The translations under genes were made by a program, and so were the position numbers. The notes beneath the pieces were generated by a model that was not told the DNA's origin, did not search any database, and saw nothing but the letters and a program-made list of their open reading frames with translations. Below, piece by piece: positions 1-7,382 of a DNA stretch of 64,000 bases. Within the stretch, counting starts at the first letter, position 1. The number at the start of each line of letters is the position of its first letter. This DNA comes from Clostridia bacterium (GTDB lineage Bacteria; Bacillota; Clostridia; Christensenellales; Aristaeellaceae), in NCBI GenBank assembly GCA_017484085.1, contig JAFUTW010000026.1, positions 1 through 64,000 of the forward strand. Reading direction: 5' to 3'.

Positions 1-1
1 C

Positions 2-286
2 GCTCCCGCTGCGGCACCCGCACCGGCTGCCGCGCCCGCTCCGGCTCCGGCCGCCGCTCCCGCCGCGGTCGCAGGCGAGCAGGTCACCTCTCCGATGCCC
101 GGCACGATCGTCAAGGTCAACGTCAAGGCCGGCCAGGCTGTCAAGTCCGGCGAGGTGCTGCTGGTTCTGGAAGCCATGAAGATGGAAAACGAGATCATGG
201 CGCCGCACGACGCGACCGTCGCGCAGGTGCTGACGGATGTCGGGACAAAGGTCGACACCGGAATGCCGCTCCTGGTTCTGGGATAA
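2..286 (+). CDS. Biotin carrier (gamma) subunit of a decarboxylase, 5' truncated
   Basis: The open frame runs in from the left edge, so the true start is outside the window. It begins with about 25 residues of alternating Ala and Pro, the flexible swinging-arm linker of biotin carrier proteins, and then has one biotinyl domain with the classic EAMKM motif. The biotin-accepting lysine is the codon at 179-181. Such a domain shuttles the carboxyl group from a carboxytransferase to a membrane decarboxylase. The beta subunit gene follows 18 bases later behind a purine-rich AGGAGAGGAG ribosome site, which supports this role over an acetyl-CoA carboxylase carrier. The substrate (oxaloacetate, methylmalonyl-CoA or glutaconyl-CoA) cannot be decided, because the alpha subunit lies upstream of the window. 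Confidence 0.9.
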   Translation, partial: APAAAPAPAAAPAPAPAAAPAAVAGEQVTSPMPGTIVKVNVKAGQAVKSGEVLLVLEAMKMENEIMAPHDATVAQVLTDVGTKVDTGMPLLVLG

Positions 287-304
287 GGAGAGGAGAGCTG
301 AAAG

Positions 305-1516
305 ATGTTAGAAGCCCTTTCCAAACTGGTTACGGAATCCGGCTTTGCGGCCTTCTTTCTGATGGCCGACGGCTGGAAAAACCTGGTGATGATCGCCATC
401 GCGTGCGTGCTGCTCTACCTGGGCATCAAAAAGCAGTACGAGCCGCTGCTGATGGTGGGCATCGCGATGGGCTGCCTGCTGGCGAACGTCAGCGCGCTGG
501 GCGGTTTTTCCAACGCCCTGTATCATCAGGATCTGTGGAATAACTTTCTGGACAGCGCCAGCCCGTATCATCACAGCTACGGATACATCATGGCCAACGG
601 CGGCCTGATCGATCTGCTGTACATCGGCGTCAAGGCCGGCATCTACCCGTGCCTCATCTTCATCGGCATCGGCGCGATGACCGACTTCGGTCCGCTGATT
701 TCCAACCCGGCCAGCCTGCTGCTCGGCGCTGCCGCGCAGTTCGGCGTCTTCTTTGCCTTCTTCGGTGCGAACCTGCTGGGCTTCACCGGCAATGAAGCGG
801 CTTCCATCGGCATCATCGGCGGCGCGGACGGCCCCACGGCCATCCTGACCACCACAAGGCTTGCACCTCATCTGCTCGGGCCCATCGCCGTTGCGGCTTA
901 CAGCTACATGGCGCTGATCCCGATGATCCAGCCCCCGCTGATGAACCTGCTGACCACCGAAAAGCAGCGCAAGGTCAAGATGGAGCAGCTGCGCGAGGTC
1001 ACCAAGACCGAGAAGATCATCTTCCCGATCGTGGTCACGATCTTCATCGTCCTGCTGCTACCGAGCACCGCGCCGCTCATCGGCTGCCTGATGTTCGGCA
1101 ACCTGCTGAAGGAAACCGGCTGCACCGACCGTCTGTCCGACGTTGCGCAGAACGCCCTCATGAACATCGTCACGCTGTTCCTGGGCATCTCCGTCGGCGC
1201 GACGATGGTGGGTTCCAACTTCCTCAACATTCAGACGATTTACATCGTCATCCTGGGCCTCATCGCCTTCTCCTTCAGCACGATCGGCGGCTTGCTGGTC
1301 GGCCGGCTGATGTACAACCTCTCCGGCGGCAAGATCAATCCGCTGATCGGTTCCGCAGGTGTCTCCGCCGTCCCGATGGCGGCCCGTGTCTCCCAGAAGG
1401 TGGGGCAGAAGGCCAACCCGTCGAACTTCCTGCTGATGCACGCCATGGGCCCCAACGTGGCCGGCGTTATCGGCTCGGCGATCGCCGCGGGCTTCCTGCT
1501 CAGCGTATTCGGCTGA
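305..1516 (+). CDS. Sodium ion-translocating decarboxylase, beta subunit (OadB/GcdB/MmdB family)
   Basis: This 403-residue polytopic protein is of normal family length. It decarboxylates carboxybiotin on the carrier protein and uses the energy to export Na+ across the cytoplasmic membrane. The family signature is present as GFTGNEAAS followed by GIIGGADGPT; the Asp of GGADGP, near residue 175, corresponds to the residue shown to be essential for Na+ transport in OadB proteins. Many hydrophobic segments line both halves. It is the last gene before a strong terminator, so it closes the decarboxylase operon. Substrate specificity is set by the missing alpha subunit, so I give no gene symbol. Confidence 0.93.
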   Translation: MLEALSKLVTESGFAAFFLMADGWKNLVMIAIACVLLYLGIKKQYEPLLMVGIAMGCLLANVSALGGFSNALYHQDLWNNFLDSASPYHHSYGYIMANGGLIDLLYIGVKAGIYPCLIFIGIGAMTDFGPLISNPASLLLGAAAQFGVFFAFFGANLLGFTGNEAASIGIIGGADGPTAILTTTRLAPHLLGPIAVAAYSYMALIPMIQPPLMNLLTTEKQRKVKMEQLREVTKTEKIIFPIVVTIFIVLLLPSTAPLIGCLMFGNLLKETGCTDRLSDVAQNALMNIVTLFLGISVGATMVGSNFLNIQTIYIVILGLIAFSFSTIGGLLVGRLMYNLSGGKINPLIGSAGVSAVPMAARVSQKVGQKANPSNFLLMHAMGPNVAGVIGSAIAAGFLLSVFG

Positions 1517-1551
1517 GAACCGGATCGGCAGCGTACAATTCATCCGATCGG

Positions 1552-1587
1552 ATCCGTTCATCCCGCAGAGGGGTGGACGGATTTTTT
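1552..1587 (+). terminator. Rho-independent terminator after the decarboxylase operon
   Basis: A 13-base-pair stem (arms 1552-1564 and 1570-1582, with two G-U pairs) encloses a GCAGA loop and runs into six T residues. It separates the decarboxylase operon from the rnf promoter. Confidence 0.9.
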
Positions 1588-1632
1588 GTGTGGGATTGAC
1601 AATCTGTTAAGAAATAAACGTGTATATGATAT

Positions 1633-1660
1633 TTGATTTAGCTCTGTAATATGTTATAAT
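1633..1660 (+). promoter_or_regulatory. Likely vegetative promoter of the rnf operon
   Basis: TTGATT (1633-1638), a 16-base spacer and a perfect TATAAT (1655-1660) lie in an AT-rich island between the upstream terminator and rnfC. A second TTGACA at 1596-1601 has no well-spaced -10 box. A poor match to a Rex operator lies at 1604-1621. Confidence 0.7.
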
Positions 1661-1726
1661 TATAAAAGTGGGTTAATAGGACGCGGCATAGCTGTGCGTC
1701 TTTACAATGAAGGGAGGAGCTTGTCA

Positions 1727-3040
1727 TTGGGAGTTTCACAAACGTTCGTCGGGGGGATCCATCCGCACGAGCTGGGAAACGGTAAGGCTGTTAACGGCGC
1801 TAATGCCATTATTGACATGAAAGCGCCTGCAAAGGTGACGATACCGCTTTCACAGCACGTGGGAGCGCCTGCCGAGTGCCTTGTCAAGGTGGGGGATACA
1901 GTCAATCTGGGCCAGGTGATCGGCAGTGCCAGAGGGGCGATCTCCGCAGCCGTACATGCGTCCGTGTCCGGCAAGGTGATCGCGGTCGGCCCTGCGACCA
2001 TCGCCAGCGGCAAGAGCGTCACCGCGGTGACCATCGAAAACGACTTTGAAGACCGGTGGGATGAATCCGTCGTGCCCACTGAGGATCCGGATGCCGGGAG
2101 CATTGCCCGGATCGCCGCGGAGAAGGGCATCGTCGGTATGGGCGGCGCCGCTTTCCCGACCGCTGTAAAGCTGGAGGTTTCCCAGCTGAACCCGAGGCCC
2201 GATATGCTCGTCGTGAACGGCAGTGAGTGCGAACCGTACCTCACCTCCGATCACCGACTGATGCTGGAAGCCCCGGAGCAGATCATCGACGGCGTCCTGC
2301 TCGCCATGAAGGCGACTGGGATCACCAAGGCGAGGATCGGCGTCGAAGACAATAAGATGGACGCTGTCGAAGCCCTTCAGGCTGCGGCAAAGGACGGCGT
2401 TGAAGTCGTGGCGCTGCCTGCGAAGTACCCGCAGGGCTACGAGAAAATGCTCATCTACGCGCTGACGGGTCGCAAGGTGCCCAACGGCGGGCTGCCGTCC
2501 GCCGCACAGTGCGTCGTGCTGAACGTCGCCACCTGTGCCGCGCTGTCGCTGGCCGTGCGCCAGGGCCGGCCGCTGATCGACCGGATCGTGACCGTCGGCG
2601 GTCACGTCGCAAAGCCCGGCAACTACCGCGTGCGGATTGGCGCTTCACTGCTGGATCTGCTGGAGTGCGCGGGCGGCCTTGAACCGGATGTCCGCAAGGT
2701 CATCGTCGGCGGGCCGATGATGGGCAACAGCATCCCTTCGCTGAATATTCCCGTCACCAAGAACTTCGGCGGCCTGCTCGCGCTGGCGGACGAAGGCGTC
2801 GCTCCGGAGGAATCCGCGTGCATCCGCTGCGGCCGCTGCGTGCGCGCCTGCCCGATGGGGCTTATGCCGACGCAGATGGATGCCTATATCCGCCATGACA
2901 ACATTGCGGATGCCGTGCGCATCGGCGTGCTCAACTGCATGGAATGCGGCTCCTGCACATACGTGTGTCCCGCCAAGCGTGAACTGACACAGAGCTTCCG
3001 CATGGCGAAGGCCATGAACCGGATGAAGAACAGCCATTGA
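1727..3040 (+). CDS. rnfC: Rnf electron transport complex, subunit C
   Basis: RnfC is the peripheral NADH-side subunit of the ion-pumping ferredoxin:NAD+ oxidoreductase. The protein opens with TFVGGIHPHE, carries a Rossmann/SLBB-type middle (GMGGAAFPTAVKL, NGSECEPYLTSD) and ends with two ferredoxin-like 4Fe-4S motifs, CIRCGRCVRACP near residue 365 and CMECGSCTYVCP near 404. I place the start at TTG 1727, because GGAGG at 1713-1717 sits 9 bases upstream; an upstream in-frame GTG at 1694 lacks a ribosome site. That gives 437 residues, normal for the short clostridial type. It is the first gene of rnfCDGEAB, the order seen in Acetobacterium and clostridia. Confidence 0.95.
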   Translation: MGVSQTFVGGIHPHELGNGKAVNGANAIIDMKAPAKVTIPLSQHVGAPAECLVKVGDTVNLGQVIGSARGAISAAVHASVSGKVIAVGPATIASGKSVTAVTIENDFEDRWDESVVPTEDPDAGSIARIAAEKGIVGMGGAAFPTAVKLEVSQLNPRPDMLVVNGSECEPYLTSDHRLMLEAPEQIIDGVLLAMKATGITKARIGVEDNKMDAVEALQAAAKDGVEVVALPAKYPQGYEKMLIYALTGRKVPNGGLPSAAQCVVLNVATCAALSLAVRQGRPLIDRIVTVGGHVAKPGNYRVRIGASLLDLLECAGGLEPDVRKVIVGGPMMGNSIPSLNIPVTKNFGGLLALADEGVAPEESACIRCGRCVRACPMGLMPTQMDAYIRHDNIADAVRIGVLNCMECGSCTYVCPAKRELTQSFRMAKAMNRMKNSH

Positions 3041-3060
3041 GTCGGGGAGGTGCGAGTATT

Positions 3061-4005
3061 ATGCAAAAGTTGATTATCTCTTCTTCTCCGCATCTTCGTG
3101 ACAAGACGACTACGCGGAGCATCATGCAGGACGTCTGTATCGCCCTGCTGCCGGCGGTCATCGCGGGCATCCTGTTCTTCGGTTACCGTTCTGCTCTTAT
3201 CGTGCTGGTGGCGGTCGCCGCTGCGGTGCTGAGCGAGCTTATCTACTGCAAGGCCACGCATCAGAAGAACACGACCGGCGATTTCAGCGCGGTCGTGACC
3301 GGTATGCTGCTGGCGATGAACCTGCCGGCCTCCGTGCCGCTGTGGATGCCTGTTGTCGGCTCCATCATCGCGATCATTCTGGTCAAGATGATCTTCGGCG
3401 GTATCGGACAGAACTTCGTAAACCCGGCGCTGCTCGCGCGCGCCATGCTGGCGCTCTCCTGGGCAACGATCATGACGAAGTTCCCGGAGCCCGCATTCGG
3501 CAACCTGGCCGGCGTGGATGCCGTGGCATCCGCAACGCCGCTGGCCGCCGGCGGCGCCTACAGCATCGGGCAGCTCTTCCTCGGCAACATCCCCGGCGTC
3601 ATCGGTGAGACCTGCAAGCTCGCCCTGCTGCTGGGCGCGGCGTACCTGCTGTGGAAAAAGGTCATCTCCTGGCACATCCCCGCTGCTTTTATCGGCGTGT
3701 TTGCGGTGTGCTATCTCATCGGAACCGGGTTCAACGTCGGACTCACTGTTTCACAGGTGCTCTCCGGCGGCCTCATTCTGGGCGCGTTTTTCATGGCGAC
3801 GGATTATTCCACGTCGCCCACGACGGATCTGGGCAAGCTGATCTTCGGCGCGGGCTGCGGACTGCTCCTGTTCATCTTCCGCTTTGCGCGCGGCGGCCAG
3901 TCTGAGTGGTGCTCCTTTGCTATCCTGCTGATGAACGTGGTCTCGCCGCTCATCGAGCGCGTGACGATGCCGAAGAGCTTTGGGGAGGTCAGCAAGCATG
4001 AATGA
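3061..4005 (+). CDS. rnfD: Rnf electron transport complex, subunit D
   Basis: RnfD is the multi-spanning membrane subunit, homologous to NqrB, that carries covalent FMN and forms part of the ion path. This 314-residue protein has about eight to ten hydrophobic segments. The family flavin motif appears as DAVASATPLA, whose Thr is the candidate FMN attachment site, and ATDYSTSPTTDLG is the other conserved signature. The start is ATG 3061 behind GGGGAGGTG. The stop overlaps the rnfG start by 8 bases, which suggests coupled translation. Confidence 0.95.
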   Translation: MQKLIISSSPHLRDKTTTRSIMQDVCIALLPAVIAGILFFGYRSALIVLVAVAAAVLSELIYCKATHQKNTTGDFSAVVTGMLLAMNLPASVPLWMPVVGSIIAIILVKMIFGGIGQNFVNPALLARAMLALSWATIMTKFPEPAFGNLAGVDAVASATPLAAGGAYSIGQLFLGNIPGVIGETCKLALLLGAAYLLWKKVISWHIPAAFIGVFAVCYLIGTGFNVGLTVSQVLSGGLILGAFFMATDYSTSPTTDLGKLIFGAGCGLLLFIFRFARGGQSEWCSFAILLMNVVSPLIERVTMPKSFGEVSKHE

Positions 4006-6163
4006 TATTATCAAACTTGGCCTTCGCTTGTTCCTGTTTTCCCTCATCGCGGCGGCAGCGCTTGCGGTGACCAACGAGGTCACCAAGGGCCCGATCGCGG
4101 AGCAGAAGCTCGCCGCCAAGAAAGCGGCACTGAACACCGTGCTGCCCGGCTGCGATTACGAGCAGATCGAATACGAGAACCTCGCGGACGGAAGTGAGCT
4201 GGACGAGATCTTCGTTGGCAAGGACGCATCCGGCAATGTAAAGGGTTATGCGCTGTCGGCGTCTCCGCAGGGCTACGGCGGAGAGATCCCGATCACGATG
4301 GGCGTCAGTTCCGAGGGTTATGTCACGCAGGTTTACGTCGGTGCGCTGCAGGAGACTGCGGGTCTCGGCAGCCGCGTGGGCGATGATGCTTTTAAAGAGC
4401 AGTTCATCGGCATTGCGGCCGATCCGGATACGCTGCGCACGGATGTGGACAAGATCTCCGGCGCTTCCGTTTCCTCCGGCGCATTCCTGAACGCCAGCGA
4501 GCAGATCCTTGCGTACACGAAAGGTACGCTGGGCATCGAGCCGCACGCGGGGGATAAGGACGCGATCCTGGCGGCCGCTGCCGCCGCAAACGGCGGTGCG
4601 GCAGAGGAAGCTGCGCCTGAAGGCGGCGAAGCCGAAGCGGCCCAGGGCGGAGCCGCAACGTATGAAGTGACGGGCTTCCAGCCCTTCAAGGTCGACATCG
4701 AAGTGGACGGCGACGGCAAGATCGTGAGCATCGCGGTGCCGGAGCACAACGAGACACCGGGCCTTGGCGCGGACCTGATCGCTGACGAGGCGGTGCTGGG
4801 CGCGCTGGTCGGGCAGAGCATCGCGGACGCGAAGATCGATGTGAAGGCCGGCGTGACGCTGACCAGCAACGCGATCAACGACGCGCTTGCCCAGGCTGCG
4901 AAAGCTGCCGGCGGCACGGCGGGCGGAGCCGCAACATATGAAGTGACGGGCTTCCAGCCCTTCAAGGTCGACATCGAAGTAGACGGCGACGGCAAGATCG
5001 TAAGCATCGCGGTGCCGGAGCATAACGAGACGCCGGGTCTGGGCGCAGACCTGATCGCTGACGAAGCGGTGCTGGGTGCGCTGGTCGGGCAGAACATCGC
5101 GGACGCGAAGATCGACGTGAAGGCCGGCGTGACGCTGACCAGCAACGCGATCAACGACGCGCTTGCCCAGGCTGCGAAGGCTGCCGGCGGCGCTGAAGCT
5201 GCGGCGGTCATTCCCGGCGACCCGTACACGGTCAAGGGTATGAACAAGTTTACGGTTTACCTGGATGTCGCGGACGGCAAGATCGCGGGCATCACGGTGC
5301 CGGAGCACAATGAGACGCCGGGCCTGGGCGCAGACATGCTGACGGAAGAGGCGCTGGCTGCTTACGCCGGTGCTGATCTCGCCGAGGTTCAGGTGGATGC
5401 GAAGGCCGGTGTAACGCTGACGGCCAATGCGCTTACCGCTGCTTTTGATCAGGCTGCTGCCGTAAACGGCATCCAGAGGAGCGCTGCGGAAGAGGCTGCT
5501 CCTGCGGAAGAAGCTGAAGAGGCCCCTGCCGAGGAGACGGAAGCACCCGCCGAAGAAGCGGAAGCTCCGGCTGCGGAAGCGGAGCCCGCGGCTGTCGCGG
5601 AGAGCGCCGCCAAGGTGTACGAAGTGACGGGCTTCCAGCCCTTCAAGGTCGAACTCAAAGTGGACGCGGACGGCAAGATCATGAGCATCGCGGTGCCGGA
5701 GCACAACGAGACGCCGGGCCTGGGCGCGGATCTGATCGCTGATGAAGCGGTGCTGGGCGCGCTGGTCGGGCAGAGCATCGCGGACGCGAAGATCGACGTA
5801 AAGGCCGGCGTGACGCTGACCAGCAACGCGATCAACGACGCGCTTGCCAAAGCGGCTGCCGACTTTGGACCGGCAGCGGCGCCTGCTGAGGAAAGCGCAG
5901 CCAAAGTGTATGAGGTGACGGGCTTCCAGCCGTTTAAGGTGGAGATCGGGCTGGACGCGGACGGCAAGATCGTAAGCGTCGCAGTGCCGGAGCACAACGA
6001 GACGCCGGGCCTGGGCGCGGACCTGATCGCTGACGAGGCGGTGCTGGGCGCGCTGGTCGGGCAGAGCATCGCGGACGCGAAGATCGACGTAAAGGCCGGC
6101 GTGACGCTGACCAGCAACGCGATCAACGACGCGCTTGCCAAAGCGGCAGAGGAGGCGAAATAA
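3998..6163 (+). CDS. rnfG: Rnf subunit G with five extra FMN_bind-like repeats
   Basis: RnfG normally has about 190-220 residues: one membrane anchor and one extracytoplasmic FMN-binding domain. This one has 721. Residues 1-25 are the anchor and about 26-190 the ordinary domain, with GYGGEIPI, ETAGLG and SGASVSS at residues 154-160. Alanine/glutamate-rich linkers then join five further domains starting near residues 222, 314, 410, 541 and 638. Each holds PEHNETPGLG and, except for the diverged third, GVTLTSNAIND; these match the ETPGLG and SGATxTS elements of FMN_bind domains. The start is ATG 3998, 9 bases after GGGGAGG. The expected attachment Thr is Ser157 in the ordinary domain, while Thr remains in each repeat (about 287, 379, 473, 606, 703). 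Whether all six domains carry flavin is inference. Confidence 0.92.
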   Translation: MNDIIKLGLRLFLFSLIAAAALAVTNEVTKGPIAEQKLAAKKAALNTVLPGCDYEQIEYENLADGSELDEIFVGKDASGNVKGYALSASPQGYGGEIPITMGVSSEGYVTQVYVGALQETAGLGSRVGDDAFKEQFIGIAADPDTLRTDVDKISGASVSSGAFLNASEQILAYTKGTLGIEPHAGDKDAILAAAAAANGGAAEEAAPEGGEAEAAQGGAATYEVTGFQPFKVDIEVDGDGKIVSIAVPEHNETPGLGADLIADEAVLGALVGQSIADAKIDVKAGVTLTSNAINDALAQAAKAAGGTAGGAATYEVTGFQPFKVDIEVDGDGKIVSIAVPEHNETPGLGADLIADEAVLGALVGQNIADAKIDVKAGVTLTSNAINDALAQAAKAAGGAEAAAVIPGDPYTVKGMNKFTVYLDVADGKIAGITVPEHNETPGLGADMLTEEALAAYAGADLAEVQVDAKAGVTLTANALTAAFDQAAAVNGIQRSAAEEAAPAEEAEEAPAEETEAPAEEAEAPAAEAEPAAVAESAAKVYEVTGFQPFKVELKVDADGKIMSIAVPEHNETPGLGADLIADEAVLGALVGQSIADAKIDVKAGVTLTSNAINDALAKAAADFGPAAAPAEESAAKVYEVTGFQPFKVEIGLDADGKIVSVAVPEHNETPGLGADLIADEAVLGALVGQSIADAKIDVKAGVTLTSNAINDALAKAAEEAK
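4661..4915 (+). repeat. rnfG repeat 1 (FMN_bind-like unit)
   Basis: This 85-codon unit begins YEVTGFQPF. It differs from repeat 2 at 12 of 255 bases by my codon-by-codon comparison; 11 changes are silent and one changes Ser to Asn. Confidence 0.9.
4937..5191 (+). repeat. rnfG repeat 2 (FMN_bind-like unit)
   Basis: This 85-codon unit lies 276 bases after the start of repeat 1 and is almost identical to it. Its Thr in AGVT is near residue 379 of RnfG. Confidence 0.9.
5225..5473 (+). repeat. rnfG repeat 3 (diverged FMN_bind-like unit)
   Basis: This unit begins YTVKGMNKF. It keeps PEHNETPGLG and AGVTLTANA but is otherwise clearly different from the other four, so it is either older or under different selection. 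A Glu/Ala/Pro-rich linker of about 45 residues follows. Confidence 0.85.
5618..5863 (+). repeat. rnfG repeat 4 (FMN_bind-like unit)
   Basis: This unit begins YEVTGFQPF and closely matches repeats 1, 2 and 5. It sits after the acidic Glu/Ala/Pro linker. Confidence 0.88.
5909..6160 (+). repeat. rnfG repeat 5 (FMN_bind-like unit, C-terminal)
   Basis: The last unit ends the protein at ALAKAAEEAK, with no tail after it. It starts 291 bases after repeat 4 and closely matches it at DNA level. Confidence 0.88.
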
Positions 6164-6166
6164 ACG

Positions 6167-6763
6167 ATGAAAGATCTGATCAGGGTTTTTAAGAACGGTT
6201 TGTTGGATGAGAACCCGACATTCCGTATGGTGCTCGGCACCTGTCCCACTCTGGCCATTACGACCGCTGCCAGCAACGGCATCGGCATGGGCCTGGCCGC
6301 GACGTTCGTGCTGGTCTTCTCCAACCTCGTCATTTCGCTGCTGCGGAAGATGATCCCGGACGAGATCCGTATTCCCGCATTCATCGTGGTCATCGCGACC
6401 TTCGTTACCATCGTGCAGCTGGTCATCAAGGCCTATCTGCCGGCGCTGGATGAGTCGCTCGGCCTGTTTATCCCGCTCATCGTCGTCAACTGCATCATCT
6501 TTGCCAGGGCGGAAGCGTTTGCCTTCAAGAACCCGCCGCTTCCCTCCATCGCGGATGGTCTCGGCATGGGCCTCGGCTTTACCTGGGCTATCACGTTCAT
6601 CTCCAGCGTCCGTGAGATCTTCGGCGCCGGGACCTGGTTTGGCATGCAGGTGATGCCGGAGAGCTACATCCCCATGGGGATCCTCGTCCGTCCCGCCGGC
6701 GGCTTCATCATTTTCGGTCTTGCGATCGTGCTGATGAATGCCGTCATGCCGAAGAAAGCGTAA
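6167..6763 (+). CDS. rnfE: Rnf electron transport complex, subunit E
   Basis: RnfE is one of two homologous six-helix membrane subunits (with RnfA) that together hold an Fe-S centre in the membrane and form part of the ion channel. The 198-residue protein has the family motifs NPTFRMVLGTCPTLAITT near the N terminus, with the conserved Cys, and VNCIIFARAEAFA in the middle. The start ATG is 3 bases after the rnfG stop, and its GGAGG ribosome site lies inside the end of rnfG, so it is probably translationally linked to it. Confidence 0.95.
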   Translation: MKDLIRVFKNGLLDENPTFRMVLGTCPTLAITTAASNGIGMGLAATFVLVFSNLVISLLRKMIPDEIRIPAFIVVIATFVTIVQLVIKAYLPALDESLGLFIPLIVVNCIIFARAEAFAFKNPPLPSIADGLGMGLGFTWAITFISSVREIFGAGTWFGMQVMPESYIPMGILVRPAGGFIIFGLAIVLMNAVMPKKA

Positions 6764-6775
6764 GGAGGGGAGAGC

Positions 6776-7354
6776 ATGCTGTCTGATATCTTGGTCGTCA
6801 TGATCGGCGCCATATTCGTCAACAACTTCGTCATGTCGAGATTCCTCGGCATCTGCCCCTTCCTCGGCGTTTCCAAGAAGCTGGAAACCGCTTTCGGCAT
6901 GGGTATGGCCGTTACCTTCGTTATGGCCATCGCGTCGCTCGTTTCCTATCTGGTCAACGCGTTCATCCTCATCCCGCTGGATATGGAATACCTGCAGACG
7001 ATCGCGTTCATCCTCGTCATCGCGGTGCTGGTGCAGATCGTGGAAATGGCCCTCAAGAAGATGGTGCCTTCCCTCTATCAGGCGCTGGGCGTATACCTGC
7101 CCCTGATCACGACGAACTGCGCCGTCCTCGGTGTCGCGCAGCTCAACGTGACGGAAGGCTACGGCCTTATCCTCTCCGTTGTCAACGGCATCGCTTCCGC
7201 TTTGGGCTACACGCTGGCGATCTGCCTGTTTGCGGGCATCCGTGAGCGGCTGGCCATCGGCAACCTGCCGAAGTGGATGGAAGGCTTCCCCGGAGCGCTG
7301 ATCGCTGCCGGACTGATGGCTGTCGCGTTCAACGGCTTCAGCGGACTGATTTGA
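6776..7354 (+). CDS. rnfA: Rnf electron transport complex, subunit A
   Basis: RnfA is the inverted-topology partner of RnfE. The 192-residue protein has six hydrophobic segments and the conserved motifs NNFVMSRFLGICPFLGVS and LITTNCAVLG, each with the Cys expected to ligate the intramembrane Fe-S cluster. An AAGGAGGGGAG ribosome site precedes the ATG. Length and position between rnfE and rnfB are canonical. Confidence 0.95.
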   Translation: MLSDILVVMIGAIFVNNFVMSRFLGICPFLGVSKKLETAFGMGMAVTFVMAIASLVSYLVNAFILIPLDMEYLQTIAFILVIAVLVQIVEMALKKMVPSLYQALGVYLPLITTNCAVLGVAQLNVTEGYGLILSVVNGIASALGYTLAICLFAGIRERLAIGNLPKWMEGFPGALIAAGLMAVAFNGFSGLI

Positions 7355-7382
7355 CGCTTAGCGAGCAGGGAGGTAAATAGAA

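Noticed and set aside
1-94. Ala/Pro-rich start as an independent repeat element
   Set aside because: It is in frame with the biotin domain and is the normal flexible linker.
3989-5995. A 668-codon minus-strand open frame, internally repetitive
   Set aside because: It is the complement of the rnfG repeats; its repetitiveness only mirrors them.
4661-6160. Tandem repeats as a possible CRISPR-like array
   Set aside because: The units are about 250 bases, in frame, and encode a conserved domain; there are no short repeats with unique spacers and no cas genes.
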